This document shows positions 11,030 through 23,639 of a DNA stretch of 64,000 nucleotides, piece after piece. The notes below the pieces were generated by a model. That model ran no database searches. It worked only from the letters and a program-made list of their open reading frames with translations, and was not told where the DNA came from. The stretch's first letter is position 1. Each line of letters opens with the position of its first letter. Origin of the DNA: Arenicola marina (Eukaryota > Annelida > Polychaeta > Arenicolidae); NCBI GenBank assembly GCA_964019135.1, contig OZ025257.1, positions 20,983,971 to 21,047,970 of the forward strand, written 5' to 3'. A program made the position numbers and the translations under genes.

Positions 11030-12330
11030 CTCTTGTTTGTCGTATGCATCTTACCGCGTCTCGTATAATGACATCCGCCGGGCGAGATTCTTGTGTTATC
11101 TCGCCGCCCCCATAGACGCCCACCTATGCAGGTAGATACACGACAGCGCGCGACCTCTAGCGCCCCCTCCCCCACCCCCCCCCCCCCCCCCGCCGGCGGT
11201 CGTTTGTTCTCTCCGTCAGTCCTCCAGATCCTTGCCCCATAAAGGGTAATACATCTTTCGCCCCGCAGCGCTTTGGTGGCATTTTATGACAGTGGTGAGG
11301 CGACAGCATGGGTGCCTCACTGCTTGCTGACTGACCGACCCATGCTGATGCTAATTAAAGCGAGGTCGTGAATAGCGAAATAAGCTGAGCTTTGGTTTGT
11401 TTTGGATCTGTTTTGGCGGGTGCTTTCTCCACTGACAAGGCGTTGTGTTGTATTGTGTTGCGTGGAAAGACCTGTATGGTATATGCATGGTGACAATGGA
11501 ATGGTGGACGCGCGAGGCTAGGTCTCATAATATAATACCGTTTGTCTTAAATTGGGCGTCGGCTATTTGTGTGTATATAAAACTCAAATACGCGCATCAA
11601 CAACACATGTGTTCGGCTCGGATGGTATGAGTCCCAAATCGGCGGCTGACGGTCGTTGCACTCTGTACTAGATCATGACGGAGCCAAGGAAAAGTGCCAC
11701 GCCATGTTAATGATCACCATGGAGTGGCGACCTGTCTCCCAGACCCTCCGGTGCAGAGCTCCCACACCCGTTGTCTCCATGTTCTTTCTTCCCATTGATC
11801 ATCTTGCTGCGTTAGCGTCTTCGGTTCATTTACTGATTAAAATAGGCCAAGATGCAAACGTGTATTTTTTGGTGTTTGACCCGAGACTGATTCTTCCCCA
11901 GACACCCAACAGGTCTCTCATTAACCTAGACCCTCTTCAATGCAGCCTCGATTTGACCTTTGGACGACGTCGCCTGCAAAGTAGCAGTCCAAGTGTACGT
12001 AAAGAAAGATAAATCTCCGTCTGGAATGATGTACTGCCCTGCTTGATTGGGGAAGAAATAATGTCACCCTTTAGGCCCACTTAGCCCTATGGCAAGATGG
12101 CAGGTCGTTATAAACTATGGATGAGTTATTTCAGCTATTCTGTTACTTTATATTGGATGAATACCATAAAACTGTGCGCTTGTGTTAATCCTGTTGGGTG
12201 ACTGCAGACACAATATGTGGTAAGCGGCTGACGGGCACACCATGTCTGGTATTAATTGACCCTCTGTGACACGTGAGATGGTGGGGTGTCTCGTCGACGT
12301 ATTCTCCAGGCTGCAAACAAGGGCGACACT
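11030..12330 (+). repeat. Dispersed duplicated block E, copy 2
   Basis: Matches 7,440-8,220 in the same orientation. An extra segment, about 11,282-11,815, interrupts it; I see no clear terminal repeats or target-site duplication around that segment, so it may be an insertion here or a deletion in copy 1. A long C run sits at about 11,170-11,190. Confidence 0.75.
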
Positions 12331-12411
12331 CACACTTGTTATGCCTTTGATAAGCCCCTATTGTAACCAAAATAAACCTAGCGATGTATTGCTTAGAGCC
12401 ACCTGTTTTGT

Positions 12412-14740
12412 TGTCCTGGTTTGGCGAGGGAAGTGATGATGACCCGAGATGAGGGGGATGAGTCGGTGGTAGGGGGGATGCGTCCCCAGCGCTGGTCTCC
12501 GTGCAAGAAGAGCAAAGATATTATCCATGCTGCCACGTGACGGGTTCAAGACTCCAATTGCCTCACAGGTCGCCGGCGAAATTAATGGACCAACGAAAGG
12601 AAAAGTTCACATGAGACATGGAACAGGATATGGATATATCCGTGAAGCAAAACAAAACTTTCGTTTATGACGCACGTCTAATTGAAGTTCCACTGCATCA
12701 TGCATCGGGACGCCATTGTTAATTGTGGGGATCAATTTTTTGTTGCCCTCGCTGTCTTTCTAAACTGTATAGACACATGGCTGATACAGACGCCTCCTTT
12801 GTTGTTACCACTCCATTCCGATAAATTACAAATGCGTCTTTTGTCCTTACCTGCTGCGTTTTATTCTGTTATATTCCGAAGTGCTGTGTTGTGTGTTGTA
12901 TGCAGATGCCAGCCCTATGGATTATGTGGATGTCTGTAGGCATCTGAAGATGTTCGTAAGTATGTTTATAGACGTTAGTACTGGTTTACAAATATGTTGA
13001 TAGACGTTAGTAGATGTTTACAAATATGTTTATAGACGTAAGTAGATATTTACAAATATGTCTATAGACGGTAGTAGATGTTTACAAATGTTAATGGACG
13101 TTAGTAGTTGTTTACAAATATGTTTATGGACGTTAGTAGATATTGTAAATATGTTTATATACGTTAGTAGATGCCTGCAGATGAATGTCAAGGTGTGTCT
13201 AGATGTCTAAATGGCTAGATAGCTAACGTTATGTCTAGATGTCTAGATAGCTGGATACATATATGTCTAGATGTCTAAATGTCCAAATTTCTAAATGTGT
13301 AGATACGTAGATGCGTAGATGTGTAGATGTGTAGATTTGTAGATGTGTAGATAGATGTGTCCAGATGTCTAAATGCCTAAATACATACATGTCTAAATGT
13401 CTAGATGTCTAAATGTCTAGATGTGTAGATGTCTGTTAAAATCCTACGCGAGCTTTTAGGCGAAGGGGGGATTTTGGAGATGCGCGCTGAGATCAACCCA
13501 TCTCGCACGAGAAGCAATGTCATATGTATTTTCTCGCTCGAATAGAACTTCAAACGTCGCCATTAAGTCAACACGGAGATCTAATGATGACAATAATACT
13601 CACGACTGCACGTAAATATTTGGTTAAAATCATAACAGTGGCGCTCAATAGCACCAGTAACTAAGTGTTGCATAAGTCTAAGTCGTTATTTCTTAACATG
13701 AACCTTTTGTTTAGTAAATAGTAGCTATTATTTCTATAGTTGGAGTTCATATGATTCAGGTCTATAGCTATTAAGTTCGGTGTTGAAATTTACAGATTTA
13801 TGCAAATATCAGTTGCCAGGATTGACAGCGCGGTGAGCACTGACTGACAAGATCTGTAACGTGAATGGCGGCAGTAAAACAACGCACGATTGGAAAACTA
13901 AAATGAATTTTGCAAAGGAAGTTTCAGCTTTTAAGGGCCAAAATTCGCCACATGAACTAATTTATCAAACTGTAACATACACGTATAACGGGATGGTTTT
14001 TCCCGGAACTGGTGTCAACATTGGCCACTGACAACAGAGTGCGAGAAATATGTATAGATTTATGTATTTATAGCGAGGTCCTAAGGTAACATGTATGCGT
14101 AAAATCCAAGTCCATTTCAAGCATAGCTTAGCAAATTTCAGCAGCACCAGAATATTATCATAACAGAAATGTGTTATGTCAAGTCTTTAATATAATTAAA
14201 TTAGCTACCCTAAAAAGATAACTAATAAATTGCTCAAACTTCATTTGCACTTTACATTACAAAACATTTACGAGTTTATCCATCAGCGCCTCGCTAAATA
14301 TTCCTTGCCACGCTCCCCGCTTAACAAAAGTGGCTGATCTGGCTAAGAATGATCAGAAAAGTGTTTTTTCTCATTTCTTGAGCGCTGCTAAAGATAAATG
14401 AAAAACATTAGCATAATTATTATGCATAGTTTAAGAGTGTCACAAAACTAGTGATATTGGCAATTGATATGCCAAAAACCATGTCCATAAACAAATGTCA
14501 ATTATAAACAGACTTCCGTACACAGTCGGTAGAAGCCTGGTAAAAGTACTAAGTGCCTAGGTTGATGTTTGTAGATGTCTGCAGATGTGGGTAGATATCT
14601 CTTGATGTCTGTACACATAAGTTAACGTCTGTAGATGCCTGGCTGTCTAGCTGTCTGTTGATGTCTGTATATGTCTGTAGATTTCTAGATGTCTGTAGAT
14701 TTCTAGATGTCTGTTGATGTCTGTAGATGCCTGTAGAAGT
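12412..14740 (+). repeat. Block D, copy 1 (direct duplicate of 54,228-56,100)
   Basis: Landmarks shared in order with the second copy are CCCGAGATGAGGGGGATGAG, GCAAGAAGAGCAAAGATA, AATTAATGGACCAAC, GCATCATGCATCGGGACGCC, the ACAAATATGTTTATAGACG repeats, the GATGTCTAAAT repeats, TTTACGAGTTTATCCATCAG, and GATGTCTGTAGATTTCTAG. The copies are about 41.8 kb apart and in the same orientation. The 13.44-14.17 kb portion is absent from copy 2, and copy 2 has more 10-bp repeat. Confidence 0.85.
12955..13437. repeat. Mixed ~32-bp and ~10-bp tandem repeats
   Basis: The first part repeats ACAAATATGTTTATAGACG with TTAGTAGATGTTT about every 32 bases. The second part is a degenerate array of GATGTCTAAAT/GATGTGTAGAT units. 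It is an early, degenerate form of the 10-bp satellite that is regular at 56.3-57.2 kb. Confidence 0.75.
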
Positions 14741-14847
14741 ATTGGTGATTTAGGCCACTTTTGTGCACACAAGAGCTAAACTTGGCCAAGAAACCTCCCT
14801 GGACGATGAGGGAAGCATGGCTTAAACATTCCGAAGATTAGGTGCCC

Positions 14848-14915
14848 GGGGCCCTGATTCGAACCCAGGACGTATGGATATGCGGTCTGGTGTGCTAGCC
14901 ACTACACGAGGGCCC
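14848..14915 (-). ncRNA. tRNA-like sequence (SINE head or tRNA pseudogene)
   Basis: On the minus strand the 68-base segment starts GGGCCCT and ends AGGGCCC, a perfect 7-bp acceptor stem. A near-consensus A box (TCGTGTAGTGG, one mismatch) and a B box (GGTTCGAATCA, one mismatch) are present, with a 5-bp T stem including one G-T pair. It is 4-5 bases short of a standard tRNA and the anticodon stem is poor, so it is probably the head of a tRNA-derived SINE or a pseudogene rather than a working tRNA. Confidence 0.5.
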
Positions 14916-14919
14916 CTGC

Positions 14920-16979
14920 CCCCACCCCCTTTGCTTATACTGCACAATACAATGATATTACGGTTAATCCGCACGCCATTTATATAGGTCATGTGAGGAT
15001 CCCGATTATCCTAGTTGTGCACAAACAAAGCATAAGTCTTACATCCATCCATCCTTCACACGCGTCAGTCACCCACAGTCGATGACTGTGACTTCAAAAA
15101 ACAGGCGATTTTCAGCTAATATTGCCGCTTGCTTTAGGCTTTTCACAAGTACCCAACAGGTCACATCTTTCTTGATTTATCAGGCATTTTACAGGTGTCT
15201 TTTTTCGGTTGCAACATGATTTCGGCAAGTTGGCTACAAACTCATGCCAGGAAGTCAACATGTAAGAATATAACATGCATTGAAATCGACGTTATGTCGC
15301 ACTTAAAAAAATGAACTTCTCTTCGCTTTATATAGTGACGGCAGTGAAACTGGTGGACCCCGAAGACGCTAAATCTAAGAGAAATCACCCAGAAGCCGTT
15401 GTGTGACCGACAGGCAGACAGGCACGGGCTGGAGATACTGACAGTACACACGCCAAGCCACCTCTATCGTGGCTCGTTTATTACCTCCCCCCTCCCCCAC
15501 CCCCCCGCCACACAAGTATATATATATATAGATACCCAACCCACCTCCTCTCCACCATGCAGCGGAGACCCACCCCCACCACCACTCCACGGCATGAATC
15601 CGTTATGACCCCAGCCCCAGCCCGACCCCACCCCACCCCCTTCCCTGACGCTTGCTATGATCCTCCTGGAATCACTTCCGGCGCCACTTCACACCCACCG
15701 GAAGCGGAATCACCGGCTTTTTTGCCTTGAAGACACATCATTTGCGCCGCTTCTTTTCTCGTCTCCGCCTCTGCTGTCCCCATCAGCACCCGGCGATCTC
15801 GCTGGCGGTCGCAGTGGCGGTCGCTGACGGTCGCTGGCGGTCACTAGCGCGCTAACAATTGTATTCCGGTTGCGCTCCACATCCGGGTAACGAGGTGGTG
15901 ATGCCCAATGTGGAATGGAGGCGTCAACCTTCTGTTATTAACCGTCTGACTCTCTGCCACGTATTCAGGGTAATGGGAAGCCATATCTTCATCTCTTATA
16001 GCTTTCCAGCTTGGTATCGTTTGATGCAGTATAAGCTAAATTTACGCTATGCACCCTGACCTATGACAGGTTAAAGTATGGTAAACGCTGCTGACGTTTG
16101 GTTTAAAACGGGGTTGGAAGAGTTAAATGGCGAGACACGACGCAGGCATATTGGAAAATCGACATTCGACATTGACCCTCAAATTCCGACCCTGAAAATG
16201 TGAAAAAGCGACATCGACACAGATTTTTGTTGTTAAAAAAACGACACTGAACTTAGCCAAAAATCGACATTCCACATTGAAAATATTGAAAAACCGACAC
16301 TGGACACTGGACCCTCCCCTCCCCCCCCCCCCCTGCCAGACCCCTTTTAAACGTATTTATTTAGCGAGCATACCCCAGAATAGCATGTACGCTAGAAACA
16401 TGGGGGTTACTAACAAAACTGAAAAACAAAATGTTCCAGCATGAAACAAAATATGAAATAGTACAAATGGGAGTAGATCATATATGACGAGCACATGGAA
16501 AGGGAAAACAAGCTGGAAGAGGGAGATACTTTATGGCTCACTCCAAATTGTCGATATTTGATACGTATTTTAATAGATAATACAAATGTAAATATTTCAG
16601 TTAGACCTTCGTAGCCGTAGTCTAGATGAATAAATGTATAATATCTTTTCGATTGAGGTCGTGAGTTATCCACGCCGCTGACGTTTACTTTCTTTTTGAT
16701 TGCTCCAAGTGGCGCCAAAGATGTCATTGGACCATTGAACCAAGGAGGGCAGATCAACTAACTTATCAGTCCGAATAGAATTGGTTTGCGAGGTTTCCAT
16801 GGAAAAAAAGAACTATATGGTTCTGGAAGGGGGACACGCGCCCCCTGTGCACACACCCTGATACACGCCCATGCTTCTTATATGTCAGGTAATGGTGGTC
16901 TCTGTATTGTCGGTAGTAGTGCGGGTGGGAAAGCTGCAATTGCGGTTATGATGACAGGGTTTGTCACGGTGGGGCGGTC
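14920..16979. other. Intergenic with short simple repeats
   Basis: No gene recognised. It holds a (TA)n run near 15,517-15,530, a (GGCGGTCGCT)-type repeat at about 15,795-15,850, imperfect repeats of CGACATT/GACACTG with A runs at about 16,150-16,315 followed by a C run, and a 115-codon minus-strand open frame at 16,410-16,757 without recognisable motifs. Confidence 0.4.
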
Positions 16980-17075
16980 CAGGTGGTACTGGTGGCGGTG
17001 CTGGTGGTGGTGGTAGTGATAGCGGCGGTGGCGGTGGCGGTGGTAGTGGCGGTGGTGGTTGGCGGTGGAGGCGTC
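16975..17075. repeat. (GGT/GGC)n trinucleotide repeat
   Basis: About 100 bases of imperfect GGTGGC/GGTGGT repeats. They read as poly-Gly/Trp on one strand and poly-Pro on the other; no flanking coding context supports translation. Confidence 0.8.
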
Positions 17076-17149
17076 GGTGCTTAGGGCGCAATCCCCGAGG
17101 TGTCGGACTAGCTTAACTGCCGTACCGCGAAAAACTATTTTACTCGTTA

Positions 17150-17590
17150 CCTAAAGAAATGCGCGCGGGTCTGTCACCGGAAGTAGAGTGCCCTGAAGTG
17201 GGTCAGTTTTCCCCGCGGCCATGTTTTGCGGGCCCCTTTATCGCCTTCGCCGCACCGACAAACATAGTCTCGACGATGGTAAGGAGTTCATTGAAGGGGG
17301 CCCCAACGCTCGTTATTGTACGTCATTTCCGGAATATCGCACTGTTTCCGGTCAAGGTTTTTCCGCAGGCGTGAATTGCTAAAACCGCTCCAGATCTCGC
17401 TGCCAACGCCCGTCACTTGACTCAGCGTTCGGATTGCCTCGGTATCCCCCGAGGCTGTTGCAGCGGCGGCAGTACTGTCAGGACGGGAAAAACATCTCCA
17501 TACGATGTTTAACTCTTCAGCGATAATGAAAAACAACATAATTACAATGTCTCGTATGCGAGTGAAACTTGATAAGCTGACAAGCTCCAA
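17150..17590. other. CpG-rich patch with unassigned open frames
   Basis: CpG is clearly denser than in the flanking AT-rich DNA, and a GCGGCCATGTTTTGC site resembles a YY1 motif at about 17,214. GACGATG/GTAAGG at about 17,273 resembles an exon end. A minus-strand frame of 100 codons (17,288-17,590) has a hydrophobic IVIMLFFIIA segment and an Ala-rich stretch but starts at TTG, not ATG. It may be a promoter/CpG island; no gene could be built. Confidence 0.25.
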
Positions 17591-17762
17591 GATGCAAAGA
17601 GTGAGATGTAAAACGATAAAGGGATCTCAATTGGACCGTCAGCTAGCAAATTATGCCGTAAATCATTCAGACTTGATGCTTATCACCTCTCTATTGTTCA
17701 CCTCTTATGATTTGAGTTGATTTGCAAAGCAGACACATGTATACAGATATCTATGATTATTA

Positions 17763-17768
<6 letters not shown>

Positions 17769-17812
<44 letters not shown>
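17769..17812. repeat. (TA)n microsatellite
   Basis: About 22 uninterrupted TA units. Confidence 0.95.
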
Positions 17813-17813
<1 letters not shown>

Positions 17814-19895
17814 GACAACTATATGAGCGGCACGTGCCACGGATTTATAGCGAATTTTCCCTATACTTTTGGGAAGTCATAATTTATCCAATTGACGATT
17901 CTTTGAAGATTTTCTGTAATTGAGTTGGTTAGTAATGTCTATAGCAAGTTCTGCTTAAAACATTGAGCAATAAGCAGATGGAAACAGTGGATACATATCG
18001 TTACCCAACATACCTGAATACCAAGGTTATCTACATTATCTACGGACGAGAATGTGCCACCATGGATGCGATTGGTTCTAAAGTTTCTGCCCGTCAACTG
18101 TGAACAAATGAGCTGATAACATTACCTGTGAATTGGTTCAGCTGCATGGTCCCTGTTCAGTTCGTAAGCAGGCTGCGGGTTCCCGCCTTGGCCGTTTCAC
18201 CCAACCCAATTGCATTGTCCCGGGAGGCTTATTGGCCCGGTTTAGCCGTCATCCGCACACACGTGACTTATGCGTTCCATTTTAATGATCGGTCGGTTGT
18301 TAACAACACGAGTCTGTGCCACATCCGGTTTGATTGGAATACCATATATAAACATGACACAAAGACTATCGCGGACTTCACTTCGGATGCAATCAACACT
18401 AAGCAACGAGCCGTGACCACGACTATTCCACAACAGCTCATTTATTAACCTTTTTCGGCGGTTGATCTTTCGTTATTTCCCGGCGAGCATTATTTAGGGA
18501 AAAAAGTCACAGATATCATTTGTGACAGACAATTCCCTGCCGAGGGCTCTTACGTCCAGCCTTGTTGTGAAGCGTGATTTACCACCGAATGGTGACGCCA
18601 TACTTGCCTGACGCAGAGTAAACAAACCGTCCCCCTGGGCAATATATAACCTGTCATTGCGCATGGCAGCCACGCTCGGTCACGTGACTATGGTGAAGAT
18701 CTCCGGTGGGTGGCGCCATGTGTCCTGTTAACCTCATTTTTGCTCCCTTCTATTGGCTTGGACAGCACCACGGGCAGTGGATCACGTCGTCTACGATGCA
18801 TAACAAATGGCCGACCTCCAGGCGGCTTGTAGCCACCGAGAGCGGTGTGCATTTATAGCTGAAGCGCATTAGCGACATCCGATATGGACGTTGTTGTTGT
18901 CACGTGGCCAAATCTCCATGCTCCGGACATCAAGGTCAAAGCCACAGATGTGTGGATTTCTGTCTGATCTCCACCCTAGTTCCGGCCACCTCACTCGGGT
19001 ACACCTAGGCCAATTGGACAGGATTGTATAAACATTAAGCATAATGAGGATTGAGGTCACTGCTTAATGCTTGGTGGATGGCGTTCTCCAGGCTCAGCAG
19101 AAGGCAGGATATGTTCCAGCACTAGTAGAAATATTGAAATAGTAGTTCATCATGTGTATGTGGACAATTTCAGATATATCTGCTGAAATAGGTCATTATG
19201 TTGCAAGAACAATATATTTTTTATTATTTGTCTTGCTACGAAAATAAATTGTAACAAGTTTGTCAATTTACATTACAGTTCTGTCAAGCATTAAATAGTT
19301 TGAAAGAGGGTCCCATTTCTTTGCAATGATGGAGATTTTGAACGTGTACTTTTTAAATGTATAATGATGTATAATAGTGTTCTTAATACCGATAAAATTC
19401 GGAACTGTAGTTATTCATTTACATCTCTATATATACTTCTTGGATATAAAAAATATATGATTAATGCGTTAACTGTATTATATCTTATGTTCGCATAATA
19501 TTACATGATTGAAGTGGAGTTCTGAGAAATAATACATGTCATACTTGATGACATGTGATGACACTTTGTTACGAGCCACTTAAGGAACGTTAATAATTAT
19601 CATATAACCCAGCGATATGGTCATTACCATTTCAGTATGGGAACGTGGCGGACGTCCCTTCGCCTTCCCTTCTTAGTATGAAGGCAACATCTAGCTTTAG
19701 ATAGCCTTCCTACATATACATAGTGCACTGCATAATATTGTATATATATATATATATCTCTCTCCCTATAAATATATATCAATAAGTATCCTAGAATGTT
19801 CGCCTGACTCTGCTTGCTACAGATGCGGATCACACTTAATTATCATTGGCGATGCGGTTTTTCGCCACATGCTTTTCATTGGCGATTTGTGTTCT
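17813..19895. other. Intergenic; E-box promoter-like motif near 18,680
   Basis: No gene recognised. A GGTCACGTGACTATGG motif (CACGTG E-box) lies at about 18,678 in a GC-richer stretch, and a (TA)n run with TCTCTC at about 19,737-19,780. The 106-codon plus-strand frame at 18,128-18,448 has no motif and no codon pattern that I can support. Confidence 0.3.
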
Positions 19896-20031
19896 CAGGG
19901 GCGGATCTAAGGTGGGTGGGGGGATAGGGGGCATGCATCCCCTTGGGCCTATTCCGACGAAATACATCGAGAAGGAACAATGTGTAGATGAACCCCCATC
20001 CCCCAATGATAAAAGCTAGATCCTTCCCTGC
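19896..20031 (+). mobile_element. Short hAT-like MITE with CAGGG(G/A)(C/A)GGATCTA ends
   Basis: The left end CAGGGGCGGATCTAAGG and the reverse complement of the right end, CAGGGAAGGATCTAGC, agree at 12 of the first 14 positions. The interior has G runs on the left and C runs on the right. CAGGGG-type ends with inner G runs are characteristic of non-autonomous hAT elements, which make 8-bp target duplications. No clean 8-bp duplication is visible here, but a ~26-base direct repeat (CCACATG...TTTCATTGGCGAT) flanks both sides. Confidence 0.55.
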
Positions 20032-20690
20032 TTCCGCCACATGTTTTCATTGGCGATGGCTTTTCCGGCACATGCTTATTATCATGCTTACATGGAGTAT
20101 TGTCATCTATATACAAAACACCAAAATATTTCCCGGAAGTCTTAGCGCCAGTCACGCATATTCCAAGATGGCGTTTAATTGCGCAGTCGTGTATGGCGGA
20201 TGATCGGCATTATCATTTCGAAACCGAATTCTCCAAAAATCATATGGAATAGTCCTCGATCTGGTGTAGGAATTACCCACAACATTATTTTCCCCTTTTA
20301 CGTAAGTGCCATTTACGCTTATGAAGTTTGGCAATGAAAATAAAAAATCGCGTTCCGTTGCTTATTAAAGCATCAATCAAAACCGAAACCCATCCAGCAT
20401 TATGACAATTGCCCTTGCATTAAAGGCATACACTACACGTCATGCGTGACATATTAAAGCTTTTTACACAGACCGCCATCGAACTAAAAGTATGTTTTAA
20501 TCAATTGATTGGCATGCGCCTTTAAGGAAAAGAGTTAGACAGAGTAAAGTGTAACAATTCACATATTTGTGTGTAGTTCACTGTTTTATTGCACAGTTTT
20601 GCGATGCTGCGCAGACAATAAAATTTCGTAACGAGAACAAACCAATAGTATCCCAAGCCGGCCACGTTTTAAATTTTAATCCTTATTTTA
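20032..20690. other. Intergenic; ATGGCG promoter-like site at 20,166
   Basis: CCAAGATGGCGTTTAATTGC at about 20,163 has a YY1-like context and 11 open codons reading MAFNCAVVYGG, faintly like the start of a THAP domain, but the frame closes and no continuing exon was found. The remainder is AT-rich. Confidence 0.2.
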
Positions 20691-20697
20691 TGCGATA

Positions 20698-21131
20698 ATG
20701 TTATTACTGTGGAAGAGAAATTTTTCCGGAGGCCGTCACAAAATATTCTACCGTATTTGGCTTATTCCAGGCGAGGCTGGCTCATGTTCACCGCCGTTTG
20801 ACCTCGTGGCAGCTACAACAAAACACATAGTGTGGCGGGCGTCACGTACGGTAGGCGAGTCGAGTACGCTTGGCCACACCGCCCATTGGACTTTTCTCCT
20901 ACTCACTGCCATCCCAGGTTGGCCAAGCAACCAATTACTCCCTGGCTTATGCCGCGTGGAAGGACACCTCGCCAGTTGTCTAAGCTTTGTACCCCACATG
21001 CCGCACCACACAAAACAGCCGTTTCGCTCGCAGACAAAACTGCCTTCCATCTAGAAGGGATAACTGATTGCGGAGACGGGCTACATGTTAGAAACGCAGC
21101 TGATGTGTTTGCCTTATTTTCCAAAGTCTAA
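20698..21131 (+). other. Overlapping unassigned open frames
   Basis: Four overlapping frames of 73-118 codons, two on each strand, are open here. The stretch is GC-richer than its surroundings. None contains a motif I recognise, and having both strands open is what composition alone can give. One could be an exon (the 118-codon plus frame starts at an ATG), but no splice-linked partner was seen. Confidence 0.15.
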
Positions 21132-21770
21132 TAATGTGTTATCTGAAAACAATAAACAGGACTTTTGGAGAACAGGGACCACAGATTCAGAGCATTACTG
21201 AAGCTCGTCAGTCATATTTTGTTTTTTAACCGAGGGGTCACATGTTCAAAGGAAAAAAACATACCCAAACTAAGTATAAGTTATAAAAAACGGCAGTTAT
21301 ATTAGTCAAATCGGGAATATGTATTATTGAAAGCTGGAGGTTTTTTTCTAGCAGGAATAAATTATTTCAGCAGGGGGGGGGGGTAATTATTTCAGCTGGG
21401 AGTATATTATTAAAATAGAAGTTACATGTTCAAATCGAAATTCATTTTAGCTCGAAGTATATTTTTAAAAGAAGGATTAACTTATTAACCATATCTGTTT
21501 TACTTATGATCCTATAGCAATGTAAACGTAATCATTGGCGTCCACATCTTGATTGGTTGTTAACGATGTAGTTGTTAACATACATAGCTCTCTCCTTGTT
21601 GACAGATCAAGGTCACCAGTTCGTTATGGAGAATTATGCAAATGGAAGCAGACGACAAACGTTATAGAATTGGAGACTGAAAAACTGGGTAAAGGGTTCA
21701 CGATGGCGACCAGTGCAGGGAAGCGGGAGATATGCAAGGAGGCAGGAATGAATAGTGAGACGGAACAAAC
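21132..21770. other. Intergenic, AT-rich
   Basis: Contains a G run near 21,374-21,383 and loosely repeated TATTATT...GGAG phrases at about 21,300-21,470. No gene seen. Confidence 0.4.
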
Positions 21771-22056
21771 GAGATAGAAAGACATAGATGGAGAGAGAAC
21801 GAGAAAGAGAGCGCGCTGGCAGAAGGGATGAAGGGACGGAAACAAAGAGGAGAGGGAGCGTGGCGATGAAGAAACGGAGAGACAGAAAGAGCGAGAGAGA
21901 AAGAGATAAATAAATAGTGAGAGAGGGAGCGAAGAGGAGAGATGAAAAAACGGTGACAGAGAAAGCGCGAGAGAACGATATACACAGATAAAGAGCGAGA
22001 AGCAATGACATAATGTGACAGCGGGATGAAGAAACGCAGAGACAGAGAGAGGCAGG
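21771..22056. repeat. Polypurine (GAGA/GAAA)-rich tract
   Basis: The plus strand is about 85% purine with many GAGAGA and GACAGA units. Minus-strand open frames of 125-188 codons rich in Ser, Leu and Phe are by-products of this low-complexity tract. Confidence 0.8.
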
Positions 22057-22785
22057 GCGATGTGTGTGTGCTTATGGCATGGGGAAGGGGTGTAATTGCC
22101 TGAATAAGGACAAGGTGTCGACGAGATAAAGTGATGAATGCGTCCATTTGTCACGAACAATGACATGTAATTGATGATAGGACTGAGCATATGCCGTATT
22201 GTCCTCGACGACAGCGGTGTATCAGCGCGCTACATCACTGGCAGATTAAACACGGCGAAACATTCAGTCGTTTTGCTGTCCACGATATCGACTATTTGGC
22301 ATATTGTCCATGAGCCAGACCCCTCAATTCTGATATTGACTACCCAATCGAAGCAGGCGCCACTGTATTTCTTAGAGTTCTTGGCATGTCAGGAGTTTGG
22401 AATCAGGTGATGGACTTGCCTAATATACATCAACATATCTCTTTGGTCGCCATTTTCAAAATGTCCCCAAAATCCTGAAATGTTTATGCAAATGGACTTT
22501 CCTTTGACTTTCGAAACTTATATACGTTTGTTCAATATAGCTTGTATAGCCAGACGGGAAAGCACTAGATGGAAACGCGGCCTTATTGGGAAAGACTGAA
22601 CGCCCTATCACATGCGACTGGCTAGTGGGTAGCGGAACGAAGGAAATGGCTACCCAAGACTGCTTAGCATGTCATGAATTCGAAATCAGATGATGGATGA
22701 CATAGGGCACAAATGAATAAAATGTCAAAATGGTTCCAATACTCTGATGGAAGGACCATGCATCGGAAATCCGGATAGGGAGTGC
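22057..22785. other. Intergenic
   Basis: No gene recognised. The phrase GCATGTCA(G/T)GA followed by (T/A)CAG(G/A)TGATGGA occurs at about 22,385 and 22,668, a short direct repeat. Confidence 0.4.
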
Positions 22786-23580
22786 CGGCAACCATATCGC
22801 CTGATACGGTGGGGTGCCTTTACAAGATAGGAAGTGACAGTGACCCCACCCTCTAATGTGGCGGGGTGCCTGAACCAGAAAGGAAGTGACAGTGACCCCA
22901 CCCCCTGATGTGACGGGGTGCCTTTACCAGGTAGTAAGTGTTGGTAACCCACCCCCTGATGTGACGGGTGCTGTTACCAGATAGAGAGTGCCGGTAACCC
23001 ACCCCCTGATGTGGCGGGTGCCTGTGTCGGATAGGGAGTGCCGGTAACCCACCCCCTGATGTAGCGGGGTACCTGTACCAGTTAAGGAGTGCCGGTAACC
23101 CACCCCCTGATGTGACGGGTGCCTGTGTCGGATAGAGAGTGCCGGTAACCCACCCCCTGATGTAGCGGGGTACCTGTACCAGATAAGGAGTGCCGGTACC
23201 TCCATCCCCTGATGTGACGGGTGCCTGTACCAGATAGGGAGTGTCGGTAACTCCACCCACTGATGTGGCGGGTGTCTGTGTCGGATAAGGAGTGCCGGTA
23301 ACCCACCCCCTGATGTGACGGGTGCCTGTGTCGGATAGGGAGTGCCGGTAACCCACCCACTGATGTGACGGGTGCCTGCACCAGATATGGAGTGTCGGTA
23401 ACTCCACCGACTGATGTGGCGGGGTGCCTGTACCAGATAGGGAGTGCCGGTAACCCACCCCCTGATGTGACGGGTGCTGTTACCAGATAGGGAGTGTCAG
23501 TAACTCCACCCACTGATGTGGCGGGTGCCTGTGTCGGATAAGGAGTGCCGGTAGGCCAGCTTCCTGAATTGACAGGGTGC
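22786..23580. repeat. 50-bp minisatellite, about 15 copies
   Basis: Units contain GTGCCGGTAACCCACCCC, TGATGTG(A/G)CGGG and TGCCTGT(G/A)(T/C)C(G/A)GATA at about 50-base spacing. Two variant classes, TGTCGGATA and TACCAGATA, alternate in part of the array. Because 50 is not a multiple of 3, the same peptide phrase (GYRHSLSGTGT) moves through all three minus-strand frames, which shows the 75-201-codon frames here are not genes. Confidence 0.9.
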
Positions 23581-23639
23581 CTTCGGCGCGCACGAAGGCA
23601 GCCGGCACAGCGCCAATAACGTGCAAAACCGTCCTGGCT

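Noticed and set aside
20166..20202. Start of a THAP-domain transposase
   Set aside because: Only 11 codons resemble it, the frame closes, and no further THAP residues follow in any frame.
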